Assembly: GCA_037042185.1 (NCBI GenBank)
Contig: JAXQJY010000032.1
Coordinates: 744,001 to 808,000 of the forward strand
Length of the DNA: 64,000 nt
DNA from: Sordariomycetes sp. S80-01Y
Taxonomy: Eukaryota; Ascomycota; Sordariomycetes
Direction: 5' to 3'
Of this stretch, positions 44,622-55,203 are shown piece by piece. The notes under the pieces were generated by a model. It did no database searches. It saw only the letters and a list, made by a program, of their open reading frames with translations, and had not been told where the DNA came from. Numbering within the stretch: position 1 is the first letter of the stretch; the number at the start of each line of letters is the position of its first letter. A program made the position numbers and the translations under genes.

Positions 44622-45395
44622 TCACCCATAGTGATATTTGGCATCCCTCTCCGGTTCCGTCCCTTGAGCTTCGTAAATGCCTGCAGGTGCGGGTTCTATC
44701 CTGAAGCCGTCACCCTGTCCAGGCTGTCCTTGGTGTGCACCACTGCCAACAAACGTTGGCTTGTGACCCAGCCCGCCCGTGCTGTTCACGTGCGACGCCT
44801 CAGAGCCATCAATCTCGCTAGCACCCTGGTGCTGCCACGCCTCCTGGCCCATCGTCATCGGGACGTTCTGCGCCTCGGCCTTGGCCGCCAGGGCTTCGAC
44901 CAGGGTCCCGTGGCTCTTCTTGAGGGTCTTCTTAACAAAGCCCGCCATGAGCACGTTGCAGGTGAAGTCCACGTCCTCCCTCAGATACAGCCCCTGACTG
45001 GGCGCCCCGATGCCCAGCTCCTGCGGCTCGGCCTTCTCGCCCGGCAGGCTGCCGCCGACGCTCCACTTGTCCCTGATCTCGAGGCCGAGGGGCGCGTAGC
45101 AGTGCGTCTGCAATCCCCAGGGCATGTCGTGGAAGGCGCAGGTGTAGACCGTCTTGCCCGAGGCGTAGGGCACGCCGGGCAGGTAGTCGATCTTGTCCGT
45201 GATCTCGTACCAGGCGCAGGTTTGCTCCTCCGGGGTGGAGTGCGCCGGGGCGGGGATGGGAGTGCGGGTGATGACGAGGGGGTTCAGGTCGATCATCTCG
45301 AGGTGGTTGTGGAGGAAGGATACGGCGGTGGCGCGGGAGATTGATGGCGGCAGGGGGGTTATGGACGTGAAGGTTGTGCGTTTGGACATTGTCAT
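44622..45395 (-). CDS. DUF7053 family protein
   Basis: One exon of 257 residues starts at ATG 45395; a second ATG two codons later is equally likely. The N-terminus (MSKRTTFTSITPLPPSISRA) and the phrase HLEMIDLNPLVI followed by WYEITDKIDYLPG match, from memory, the DUF7053 family of Pezizomycotina. The pattern of alternating strands from about residue 60 to 150 suggests a START-like (SRPBCC) cup fold, which is an inference. The last 90 residues are disordered. There is no signal peptide or membrane segment. Function unknown. Confidence 0.78.
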   Translation of the reverse strand: MTMSKRTTFTSITPLPPSISRATAVSFLHNHLEMIDLNPLVITRTPIPAPAHSTPEEQTCAWYEITDKIDYLPGVPYASGKTVYTCAFHDMPWGLQTHCYAPLGLEIRDKWSVGGSLPGEKAEPQELGIGAPSQGLYLREDVDFTCNVLMAGFVKKTLKKSHGTLVEALAAKAEAQNVPMTMGQEAWQHQGASEIDGSEASHVNSTGGLGHKPTFVGSGAHQGQPGQGDGFRIEPAPAGIYEAQGTEPERDAKYHYG

Positions 45396-46064
45396 CTTGA
45401 CGGTTGCGGGAGGTGAACGCGATTAGGGTGAGACGAGGTTGCTGGCGTTGGTGAGCGAGGGTTAGCGATGAGACGCCGTGCTTTTATTAAGGGCGGTAAG
45501 GTGAGCGCGTTCAAAGGATTCGTCTTGTTTCGGATATGCTGTGTCAGCAGACTAGGACGCCATGCATGACCACGGCACGGGTGAGATTTTGGATATGCTG
45601 TGATGACCTCAAAGTAAGGTACGTGTTTCCATGAAGCAGTGAGGTCGAGTGATGTTGGACTGGGAGATCTGCAATGACGTATCCACTCGACGCTACACCC
45701 ACCTCAACCAACGCCGCAAAATTATAGTGCTTAGTACTGATAGTAGAAGACGGGGGAGACGTGGAGCAAAGTAACAAAGTGAACGAAGATACTTCCAAAT
45801 TGAGAGCGTGACGCTTTCATCGATAGTTTGCAACAAGCATGAGCTGTGTGTAGGGTAGGCGTTCGTGCCAGAGGACTCGAGAGACGTACCGCTTCGGGTC
45901 TCAGATACAGGTAGACAGATCTTCTGAGTTTAAAAGGCTGACTCAAGCTCCACAAAGTCTCGCAAATACCTCTGTTATGCCAGTCGCGTGAGGTTTATGG
46001 GACGGGGGCATGGCGCCATTGCTCGTGGTCTTTGTGTGTACTCTCTTGTTGTGATTGTCGATTC
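45396..46064. other. Intergenic spacer
   Basis: This is the 5' flank of the DUF7053 gene and the 3' flank of the five-exon gene beyond. On the minus strand CCTTAATAAAAG at about 45482–45493 is a plausible TATA-type element for the DUF7053 gene. Nothing else was recognised. Confidence 0.45.
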
Positions 46065-47910
46065 TCATACTTCACGGAAGATGTCCGAAAACCTGAGCTG
46101 GTAAATTTCTTCCTTCAGCGATCTAAGGAACGGGTCGCTCTCATGATGGCTGAAATTACACATTCTCACCCTGCGATAGCCAGCTTTGCGATCCAGGCGC
46201 TTCTTTGCAAGCAGGCTGTCCCGTTCATTCAACAATGACAGCTGCCTCTTGTAAATTGGCTCCCAATGAAGCCTTCCACGTTGTGAAGCATCCTTGTCGT
46301 CATCGTTGTCCGTCAACACAGAAGAGAGTGGTTGAGATTGGCCCATCGGTGTCTCTGCAGTGTCCGTCGGTGGTTCCTGAGTCACGGGCCGGTCTGACAG
46401 ATTGTAACGAACCCTCACCTGCTGAAAGTCGCTAGGCTTCGGACGAGCACCTGTGGTGAAATGCGAATCCCTTGTCGATCCTACTGCTTCCTGTTGTGCA
46501 CCTTGCGAGTGTCTCGACTGCTCGGCGCGAAAGCGCATTCCACAACCAGGTACCATGCTAACCACGATGGTCAGCCCTGGAGAAAATCACACGAGTCCCA
46601 AATAGATGTCGCCGAAGTAGCGGTTCACTTACCAAACTGTGGTGACTCTGCACTCAGTAGGTGACGCAAACTTGCAGCGCGGACACACTCTCGACGCGGC
46701 CTGCGTAATGTCGAATAACATGCTCATGCCAACCCTCATTCCCCGCCTCAGGTTTTGATATAAAGGAATATTGGTATCTAGGTCCGTCCCAGTGATGTCT
46801 TCTTCCAGAGTGAAAGCTCGCCTCAGAACCAATTCATGACCCTTCTGACCAACAAAGCGGTCGTCGAGTAAACTGTATAGGGTCTACGTTCTGTTCAGTA
46901 AGTTCGGGTAAATAGTATCGAATGACTCGTACCTTCCACTGGATATACTCCAATAAAGGGGGCTGCAGATAGATGTACCCGCCCAGTGCGTCTTGAATAA
47001 TCGCCGGCAGCTCTCGCGTCGGGTCCAAGGGACGCTGGATGGACATTGCGAGGGACCTGATATTCATAACAGCCAAGACGACGAGTAAAAGCATGCCCCT
47101 TAGGTCGGAAATACCCCTCCGTGCCTCTTGCGCCAGAGCGAGGACGCTATTGCTCAAGTGAGACTGCGTTGTCACCTGCTGGCTTAGCATTTCGGTCTGC
47201 TGCTGATGAGTGGTGCAATCGGCCTGCAGCAGATCGACGATGTTCTGAAATTCTGACCGACGTGCCTGATCGTGTCGCGACTGTGCGGCGCGTACCTCCT
47301 CAACACGCGCTCGCAATGTCGCACTGTCGACGCGGTTCGTGTTTCTTCGGCCCCGGGTCAGCGTTCATCTGCTTAACGGGGACATGTCTTACTCCAAAAT
47401 TAGCGTCCGTAAAAGAGAGAGTCTGCGGACTGCATCTCGCACTCTTTCCTTTAGAAGTTGAATCTTGTCGTCCTCCCCGGCGAATCTTATCTTCTTCCAG
47501 ATGTCCTTGATCTTGTTCCCCGACCCTCCTGCGTCAAGACACATTCCATACCTCTTCCTCAGATAATCCAACGTTTCTCTGATGTGTGTCGAGCACTGGT
47601 GCACCACTGCCTTGGTCGCACTGTTGAGTTCGTGTAGCTGACTTGAAGGCTCGTAGTATGCGTTTGTCGCGACAACCTGGTTCAGCAGCATGTGAGCGAC
47701 GAACAGACAACCCCACTGCAGAGCCATCTAAGGACAGACCTGAACAAGTATCTGCCGGAGAAGCTCCAGTTCCTGACGCAGCTCCCGGTATTGGGCGGCG
47801 CTTTGTCCGACCGCGTCGTGACCAACCCCTACCGCATCACAGACTTGTTTCGCGATCAGACACAACTGGATAATGTCGCCCAAGGAGCCAAAGGTAAGCG
47901 CAAATTCCAT
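46065..47910 (-). CDS. Fungal ULD (ubiquitin-like domain) protein with STAND-type N-terminus
   Basis: Five exons (47910–47740, 47676–47393, 47344–46933, 46883–46633, 46557–46065) join in phase to about 536 residues. Residues 1–60 (MEFALTFGSLGDIIQLCLIA) are the helical N-terminal domain common at the head of fungal NACHT/STAND-like proteins. A coiled-coil region (about 150–240) precedes the ubiquitin-like fold at about 255–345: AIIQDALGGYIYLQPPLLEY, LYSLLDDRFVGQKGHELV and RRGMRVGMSMLFD. A Cys pair follows in CPRCKF. Such genes are numerous in Pezizomycotina. The C-terminal 160 residues are polar and unrecognised. The fourth intron (46558–46632) has two candidate acceptors; the one used here keeps the frame, the other ends the protein early. 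No NTPase domain is present. Confidence 0.75.
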
Positions 47911-48946
47911 GGCTATGTAAAAAGCGAGGGGAAGTCAGGAATAGCAAGAGTGGGAAGCAGATGCAACCACCGCGAACAGAATATGGGGGGTTGGGTGCCT
48001 TATGGCTTGTAACCCTAATTGCACTTTCATCGACACAGCCCGGCTGCTGTTGGCTCGCGCCGACGTTAACACCGCTGATTCGATAGCTGCAGATTTCTGG
48101 GACAAGCGCTTTGGCTGAGCTCTCGACGCCGTGTAACCCGAAAGCCGGCAGTTATAGGCAAAGCCTTGCAAGCAGCCCAGCAGCCGACGAGGCGAGCGGG
48201 CACTCTCCTAGTATGTGTCCCTCTGTCATAGGCATGGCTCCCAGCCATTGGACCTGCTCGACAGCCTAGATGATGGTATCTATGGAGGATCGCCTCTTGA
48301 AGGCACGCTTGCTGCTGTCGCTATCTGTTGCAACGTCAAGTTAGCCAACGTTCACCGGCTGAGAATTGGGAGGGCTCAACTATGGCGCCTGAACAAGTGT
48401 ACGCAACAGCGACCTCAATTTCAAAGCCAAAGACGAGCAAATTTGACGGTCATACTTGGGGGTCGGAAGTGAATTTTGGAGAACCAGACAGCGCAATTCA
48501 TCTGAACAGATAGAGAAGGTTCGTATAGAAATCCACAGGCCTGAAATGCCATCTTAGCCGCTCTATTCGTACTGCTAGCGTACCGTCGGAAGTGCAGTTG
48601 TTCACCACCCAAACCCTCTGTGATTTGCCGCCTTACAAGACTGAGGAACCGGCGTGTCATGATAGGTAAATTGAAGCACGTATGTCAGCGTCCGGTAATG
48701 CAGCTTATGGATGGCCCGAAGTCCGAGGGATCTCCTGGCGTACAACTGCCGGCAGCTCACCCGGGTCCACGAGACGCCGGTGCTGTCTTCCGGCGCGGGA
48801 ACCCCGCCTGAGGACTCGTGGGCAAAGGCTTATTCCAAGGTATAAAGCCTAGCCATGGCTAAGTGTCTCTGCCTCATGCCCCCCAATGTGTAGTCTCAGC
48901 CGTAAATTGGCTGGTAGCCACCCGCACATAAAGCCAGAAGACCAGC
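47911..48946. promoter_or_regulatory. Divergent promoter region with a TATA box for the hydrolase
   Basis: On the plus strand TATAAAG at 48841–48847 lies about 100 bp before the hydrolase ATG. The rest is short-framed sequence with no gene I can support. Confidence 0.5.
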
Positions 48947-49747
48947 ATGGGCCTCCCGACCATCCTCTTCATCCCCGGCGGCTGGCACGGCCCCGAGACC
49001 TTCGACGACGTCCGCAATGACCTGTCCAGCCGCGGCTACGACACTACCGCCGTAGCTCTGCCCAGCGTGGGCACCACGGACTCCAACGTCAGCTTGGCCG
49101 ACGACACGGCGGGGGTCCGTACCATGCTAGAGAGGCTCATCGGCGAGAACAAGGATGTCATCGTCGTCTCACACTCGTACGGCGGGATCCCCGGCTCCAA
49201 CGCCGTCCAGAGCCTCAACAAGAAGGACCGCGCCGCCAGAGGCGAGAAGGGCGGTGTGCTCATGTTCGTGTACATGGCTTCTTTTGCTCTCCCGGCTGGC
49301 GCGTGCCTCATGGACGGCATCGGCGGTAACGACCTGCCCTGGTGGGACATTAAGGTTAGCTTGCCAACACTGGCACCCCCCGTCTAGATGCGAGAGTTAA
49401 TACTGCTCAAGGATGGACTGGTGAGCCCGAAGGACACTTTCGAAGTGTTCTACGCCGACGTGGAACCATCGCAGGCTCAACAGGTGGGGGCCTCTCTCCG
49501 GCCCATGCCATACAGGACCTTCTGGGACAAGGCGAGCTTCGAGCCCTGGGAGCACGGCTTCAGGATGGGGTACATCTTCTGCGAGGACGACAAGGCCATC
49601 CCCCTGCCTGCCCAGCAGGGCATGGCTGCGCGGTTCCCTGCTGGCTCGTTCACGGCCTCCCTCGCAGCGAGCCACTCGCCCTTCTTGAGTATGCCCAGTG
49701 CGCTTGGCGATGCGATTGCGGCGTCTGCAAGGCATGTTGAAGGTTGA
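48947..49747 (+). CDS. Alpha/beta hydrolase
   Basis: The product is a cytosolic serine hydrolase of the AB-hydrolase-1 type (fungal group related to plant salicylate/methyl-ester hydrolases), about 247 residues. The oxyanion segment FIPGGWHGPETFDDV is followed by the nucleophile elbow SHSYGG with Ser77, and the late His sits in AASHSPFLS. The first exon ends after WWDIK at 49354. I place the intron at 49355–49411 (57 nt, AAG acceptor), which restores the family-like joint WWDIK–DGLVSPKD. An alternative acceptor at 49387 would need a 33-nt intron, too short for normal splicing. No active-site residue is missing. Substrate unknown. The gene is convergent with ORC4. Confidence 0.85.
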
Positions 49748-49932
49748 TGGCCTTTATTCGCGCAGTTCTCGTAGGAGTTAGGTTTGAGGGGAAATGTACT
49801 TGCAGGTCACACCGTAAGCGACTTCATTTTAGACCGAGACGGGGTAGCCAAACTCCTCGCTGCTTTCATAGTGCCGACTAATTAGAAGCATGTTAGCCTT
49901 CGGCTGCCAACTCGTCATACAGCCTTCCAAGT

Positions 49933-52313
49933 CTATATCTCCCTACACCACTTGGCCAATCCGGCGTTCAGCTTGACCGCAAGAGGTATCTCCTCAAGCG
50001 CAACATCCACTTTCCACATCCTGCCTTCCAAGCCACCATGGGCGATTCCTTTCCCTCCGATTCCCGATGGCACAAGCAGACCAAGCGAGATGAGTCTCTC
50101 CCATGCAAGACCCGCAACGCCTCGACTCCAGACGCGGGCGCCGCCCCCCACGGCGAGCATGCCTGACGCGGAGGACTGGACTCTCTGCCTGCCGACCAGG
50201 GCGCTGTACTCGTCGTATGCCATAGCAAAGTTGACGTTGTCGGTGTGCGCCACAATGTCGAGACGCGCGGCGGCAATGAGGAGGCCGAGGTCTAAATCTG
50301 AGAGAGTTGAAAGGAGGTGCATCCGGGAATCTGGTGCTGCGACTGAGGTTACTTCGTCGGCTATCGATGGTGCCTCTATCGACATATCCGCAATCGACAG
50401 AGACGAAATGGGCAGTATCCATTCGTTGAAGAATGCTGCTGGCGACTTCGTCGTGTAGTAATGGTACTGTAAAAGCTCTTGGAATGCGCGCTGCTTGTAG
50501 AGTTCCTGGAGATTGTTAGCGTCCGCCCACCCCCTTTTTCTCCGTCTCCACTTACATCGATCTTCGAGTTCCAATACTTCTGGAACTCGGGATAGCCCTC
50601 TAAACTCATATCGATGCCTTCTTTCTCGGCGTCCTTTTTCTCAACGAGCAGGCCCTGCTTGCAAACCTGCCAGAAGCCAGGCAGTGACTTGGGCATGGTG
50701 AGGTAAACGTATCGGTGGCTGAATCGACTCTTGACGCGCTTTTCCAACATCTCGACCACGTTGAGCCTCGTGGTGCAGCCGAGCACAGCAATGGGCGCTT
50801 TGCGCGACTGCGCAACATCGAATAGATTATATAGCAGGGTCTGACGGGGATGGGCTGCGAAGAGATCGAACTCATCGATGATGAAGATGATAGACTGCGA
50901 GGTCACGCCGTGGTCGGTGCCCAGAATTTCTGAGGGATGTGACAGCAAGGCCAAGAGCGAAGCCATTGTGTCGGCGTAGTTTGTCCTGCCCAAAAGGTCG
51001 TCCTCGACATCCATCTCCTTGCCAAGCTGGCGCCAGATCTCCTTGAGGGCCAGCTTGTCGTCGGTGTGTATGAAGCCGTTCAGGCGAACGACATGGAACT
51101 CGTCACGATGCTCTGTCGACATCTCATCGATGATGTTTTCCAGCATAGTGGTCTTTCCGCTGCCCCTGCCTCCGATGAGCAGCATTGAGTTGCCCTCACC
51201 GGCGACAACAGTCTGCTCGACCATCTGACGAGCTTTTTCGTATACTTCTTGCAACCCAAACATGTCAATGCGCCTTCGACCCGCACACCTGTCCAACAGA
51301 ACCCGTTGCAAAGACCGCAGATGCTGGTCAATGTTTGGTATGTCGGGCACATCAGCTGCTCTTGCTGGCTCGGTCGGAGCGGTGTCGACCTCCTTTGGCG
51401 CCTCGAGAACATCGTCCTGCGAACACCCTTTACATAACCAGTCTCCTTCCGGTATTTCCTCGACTCCGTAACATTGTTGATGTACGGCATAGTCACAATT
51501 ATCGCACAGAATGATTTCATTCGGCGGCCGGGAGTGTGCTTTGGCGCAGAGACCGCACACGATGTCGGGCTCTTTCTCCTTCGTTATCTTCGCAGCTGGC
51601 TTTTTGGCAGTCGGCAAATCCTCGAAGAACAGGTCAGCATCGGGCTGCTTGTCAAACTTGACGCTCTTCGGCGTCTGCGCTCTGTTTTTCGAAGGGGTCA
51701 GGATGCCCTTTGGTGTAGGTGCGCCCCATAACCGCTTGGCAGACGCTTGCTTCTGAACCGAAGTGGGAGTAGCCGATGGCTCAGGGCCAGCAAGCTCGTC
51801 TACCGAGTCTGTCTCATCTTGTGTGTCTTCAACAGGTTCTCTGACGGGCGCCACAGGCGTCTTCCTCGGCCGACCAACCGGTCGTTTCTTTGAAGGAGAA
51901 TCGGCAGCAGGAGCCTTTCGCGCAGCGCTTTTCGGAGTTGGTTTGGCTTTCGAAGCGGATGGCTTGGTGGGCGTGCCCTTCGATGGTGAACCCCCCAGGC
52001 GTGGCTTCTCTTGCTTGTCCCATATCGTGCCCTTGAGCGCAGCTAACTTGATCGCGGGTCGAGGTTTGACGGCAGGTGATTGCGAGGTGGCGCCTGGAGA
52101 GTTGGATGGAGCATTCGAGATGGGAGGTCGCGCACCGAATCCGAAAGCGTTCCCAACAGCGGAGGCTATCGAGCCGAACGTTCGGGTCGCTGCAGAAGGT
52201 TGATTGGGGCCGTCATCGATCTTGCGCTTCTTCGCTGATGTCGGAGTCGAGGCATCGTCGGGCTGGGTGCGCTTGCGACTATTTGGCGTGCCATCGTCGC
52301 CGGTGGAAGTCAT
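49933..52313 (-). CDS. ORC4: Origin recognition complex subunit 4 with AT-hook and PHD finger
   Basis: Orc4 is an AAA+ subunit of the complex that marks replication origins. Two exons (52313–50556 and 50505–49933) give 776 residues; the frame is open 30 codons further upstream but without ATG. Residues 1–240 are disordered and basic, with one AT-hook-like KRPVGRPRK (about 144–151). A PHD finger lies at about 251–298, with CGLC, CDNCDYAVHQQC and WLCKGC. The AAA+ core follows: Walker A GGRGSGKTT (about 381–389) and Walker B FIIDEFDLF (about 477–485), then the VVEMLEKRVKSRFSHRY box special to Orc4. The C-terminal part (AFQELLQYHYYTT and on) is the winged-helix domain. The intron is 50 nt with a GCTAACA branch. 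Confidence 0.93.
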
Positions 52314-54104
52314 GGGCGATGTGTCGAAGGATGCGGGAATGGCATTCACGAGGAGGATACGCTCAGAATCAGGATCATCGGGTTGTGGTTGAGTAGATGT
52401 CACGTCAAGCAGCCTCGAAATCAGGGATGTCGTGGAAATCTAATGGATGACGCTCGGCCCCAGCGCGTCTGCATCTGCCGCAGACGCGTCGAGCTGCCTA
52501 CTAAACGCGCCCTCCTCATCAACTCCCTCTATCATCACTATTACCACAACGCCAATTCTCTTCGCGACCAGCGCTGTTGGCGAGACGCGATTGGAAAGTC
52601 CCACTGACTATATTCCAGGCCGCTGTACTCGCACTTGAAATTTGGTCTCCGAAGCTGGTGATATCGAGTCCCTGTGACTTGCCATCTCAGTAGCGCATCC
52701 AGAGCACCTAGTGGTCAATGCAAAGCATTAAGCCTATGTGCTGCAAAGTCAAAGTTCTGGCGCTTTTCTCATTCTCCATATTGAGGATAAGCGTCCTCCT
52801 TGATGGCATAACGATGGGGGCTGGACCTGGGGATTGAGCATGGACCGTGCAATGCCTCCAGCTTCGCGTCAACAGAAGTCGTCGCAGGAAGACCAGGGCG
52901 AACCCTGCTGACGGACAAGAAATGGCCTGGTGGATCGGAGAAAAACAAGCTCAACGTTTCAAAATGGCTTCCCGAGATCCAATGCAGCAGTCAAGCGCCG
53001 ACCCCACGGGCAGATGCTGCTACGAAACCATCTCTCGACGTCTCGTTAAGCGCCGCCGTCCACAGCCAAGCTGCGTAGCCGCGACGCCAACCAACCATTC
53101 TCAGGTCGACGCGATCTCGCTGTCAGCACAAAGCTTCGACCTGTTGTTCGTCATTGCGTCCAGTCACCTTCAGTCGCGCAGCAGAAGGAAATTTTGCTCT
53201 GCAGATCAACCGCACGGCCCATTTCAAAGGAACTGGTGCAGTCCGATCTGCGTCTCTCAATCTTGAGTCAACAAGCACGCGAGCCGGAGTCATGCGCAGG
53301 ACCCTTAATTAACGATCACTCTATATCTGGGCAGACAATTGCAGAACAAACACTGGAGTTTCTGCACACCAGCCTATCGCGAGCCCTTCTCATCGAGCCC
53401 ATGACCGGATTTGGCAGGAAATGTTTGAAACCCCCGGCCCTCAGACGTGGATCAAACGCAGGCTGCACCGAATGTGTCCCCTCCCAGGATGCCCCGAAAC
53501 GACGCCCATTGACTGAATCATCCAAAGGCGAGCTCAACCTCCTCATTGAACAGGAGACGAGTCCATCACGAGACCGAATAGTTGCCTGATCAGAGGCCTG
53601 CCCAGACTGTCCTTGTCGTACCCTTCACTCTGGCCAGGCCACGCGGTCTGCTCCTTGGAAGCGCCCCTGTTTCATCGTGGGCACCAAGCATGAGCTCGGT
53701 GGCCGCCGGTATCAGGCCCTGCCAACCCGCCCAGCCATCTTGCCGCCCCCTCCCATGGAAACAATGTTTGACAGGATCCTGCAACCCTATCGGCATTTTC
53801 CCAGCTTAAATCAGAGCCGCCGGGGGCCAGCCATGTGCGGCTCACTGCCCCCATGGCCACGTCCTGGGCCACCTCTTTTGTCCACCATGTATAAAGAAGA
53901 GCTAGGCGCCGAATCTGACAAGACCTTGTCAAGCAAGCAGTCGTCTTCTCTTCTTCTTCTTCTTCTTCTTCTTCTTCTTCTTCTTCTTCACTCTTTTGCA
54001 AGGTTGAGCTGGTTCTCTTCTGCCTTCCTTTCTGTTTCTATTCCTTGACTTGTTTCGGTCCTGTTGTCGCTCCTTTGATACAGAAAGATCTCACGATCAC
54101 CACC
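52314..54104. promoter_or_regulatory. Divergent region with a TATA box for the protease gene
   Basis: About 1.8 kb lie between the ORC4 and protease start codons. The ORC4 side has a GTG-started extension of the frame (52314–52403) that would be leader. On the protease side TATAAAG (53890–53896) is about 210 bp before the ATG, with the TTC repeat between. No gene is supported in the middle. Confidence 0.5.
53944..53990. repeat. TTC trinucleotide microsatellite in the protease leader
   Basis: About 13 perfect TTC units (roughly 53950–53989) follow an imperfect CTTCTC start. The tract lies some 55 bp downstream of the TATA box and about 115 bp before the ATG, so it should be in the 5' UTR of the protease mRNA. 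Confidence 0.9.
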
Positions 54105-55079
54105 ATGGTTCACTTCGCTTCGACTGCGGCTGCGGCCGTCTTGGCCCTCACTTCGGGAGTGCTGGCCAGTCCCATTCCCGATGACACCCCCAGGCATTCG
54201 CCTGTCTACGACGACACTGTTGGCTTCGACTCTCACTACCAGGGCAACCTGAGGGCTCTTGCCGCCAGGGACGAGCCCATCCTCGCCGAGCTGAGAACTG
54301 CGCCCATCTCAGACTTCTCCGACGACGCCTCTGCCACCGCTAAGGGGCACACACCATCCAACAGCAACCTGCGCAAGATCGAAAAGATGCTCAAGCGATT
54401 CATCTTCGGCACCGAAGACGACCGCGACTACTGGAACAGCGCCGAGTACCCCTTCCACTCGGTCGGAAGACTGCAGTGGGAGAGCGGTACCTTCTGCTCT
54501 GGCGCGCTCGTCGGCCCCCGCCACGTTCTCACCGCGAAGCACTGCATCCCCGATGAGCCCATGAGCGGGAACTTCGCCCCGGGATACGATGACGGCGAGC
54601 GCTTCGGCAGTGCCCAGATCCAAGTGGCTCTCACATCCGCGGGCCAGGAAAAAGGCTCACCCTGTGAAACAAAGGACGATTGGGCCGTACTTGTCCTTGA
54701 CCAGAACCTTGGCGACGAGCTGGGCTACTTCGGCGTCAAGTCGCCCGACCACTCCAAGCTCGACCAGCCTATCTTCTACCACATGGGCTACCCAGGTGAC
54801 CTCGAAGGCGGCTCCCGTCCCTACCGCGTTGTCGACGCCACGGTCCACTCGGAGCGCACCTTTGACTGCGACAAGACGGGCCCCTTCTACGCTGATGCTG
54901 ATACCGCCGGCGGGCAGTCGGGCGGCCCGTTCTGGGAGATGGATGAGAACATGGATAGGTGGATCTGGGGCGCGCTGTCCATCGGTGTTTCGTGGGGCGA
55001 GGGCCTGGGGTATTCCGGGTTTGCGTCGGGGGCGCAGATGGTAGATGCTGTTAACAGGCTTCGCGAGGAGTTCTCCTAG
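54105..55079 (+). CDS. Secreted trypsin-fold serine protease, glutamyl-endopeptidase-like (S1B)
   Basis: One exon of 324 residues starts at ATG 54105. A signal peptide (about 1–21, ending ALA-type at GVLASP) is followed by a propeptide and a dibasic Kex2-like site, Lys97-Arg98, directly before FIFGTEDD. The catalytic triad is His146 in LTAKHC, Asp192 in KDDWAVLVL and Ser272 in AGGQSGGPFW. The blocks ELGYFGV and MGYPGDLEGG resemble the Bacillus-type glutamyl endopeptidases, which cut after Glu; specificity here is inferred. The layout of signal peptide, propeptide and Kex2 site argues for a secreted extracellular enzyme. Strong C-ending codon use and a TATA box fit an inducible, highly expressed gene. 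It is convergent with the LtrA-like gene, 124 bp away. Confidence 0.9.
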   Translation: MVHFASTAAAAVLALTSGVLASPIPDDTPRHSPVYDDTVGFDSHYQGNLRALAARDEPILAELRTAPISDFSDDASATAKGHTPSNSNLRKIEKMLKRFIFGTEDDRDYWNSAEYPFHSVGRLQWESGTFCSGALVGPRHVLTAKHCIPDEPMSGNFAPGYDDGERFGSAQIQVALTSAGQEKGSPCETKDDWAVLVLDQNLGDELGYFGVKSPDHSKLDQPIFYHMGYPGDLEGGSRPYRVVDATVHSERTFDCDKTGPFYADADTAGGQSGGPFWEMDENMDRWIWGALSIGVSWGEGLGYSGFASGAQMVDAVNRLREEFS

Positions 55080-55203
55080 GATGGGCCTCGCGAGACGACC
55101 TGGATCAGCGTGGTCAGCGAAAACTCAATGGAAACTTAAAGTAACTTTTCGTCCCTTGCGTGATATCATTTCAGTAAGCTGCCCTCTTGTTGTACATGCG
55201 CCC

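Noticed and set aside
44523-45344. 273-codon plus-strand frame
   Set aside because: It is the antisense shadow of the DUF7053 gene, whose own frame has a matching family motif and ATG.
31860-46620. A 15-base match (GATGTCGCCGAAGTA) between about 31868 and 46607
   Set aside because: A shared string of this length is expected about this often by chance in 64 kb, and the flanks do not match.
49355-49387. 33-nt intron in the alpha/beta hydrolase
   Set aside because: It keeps the frame, but is shorter than any other intron here and below usual spliceosomal limits. The 57-nt choice gives a family-like joint.
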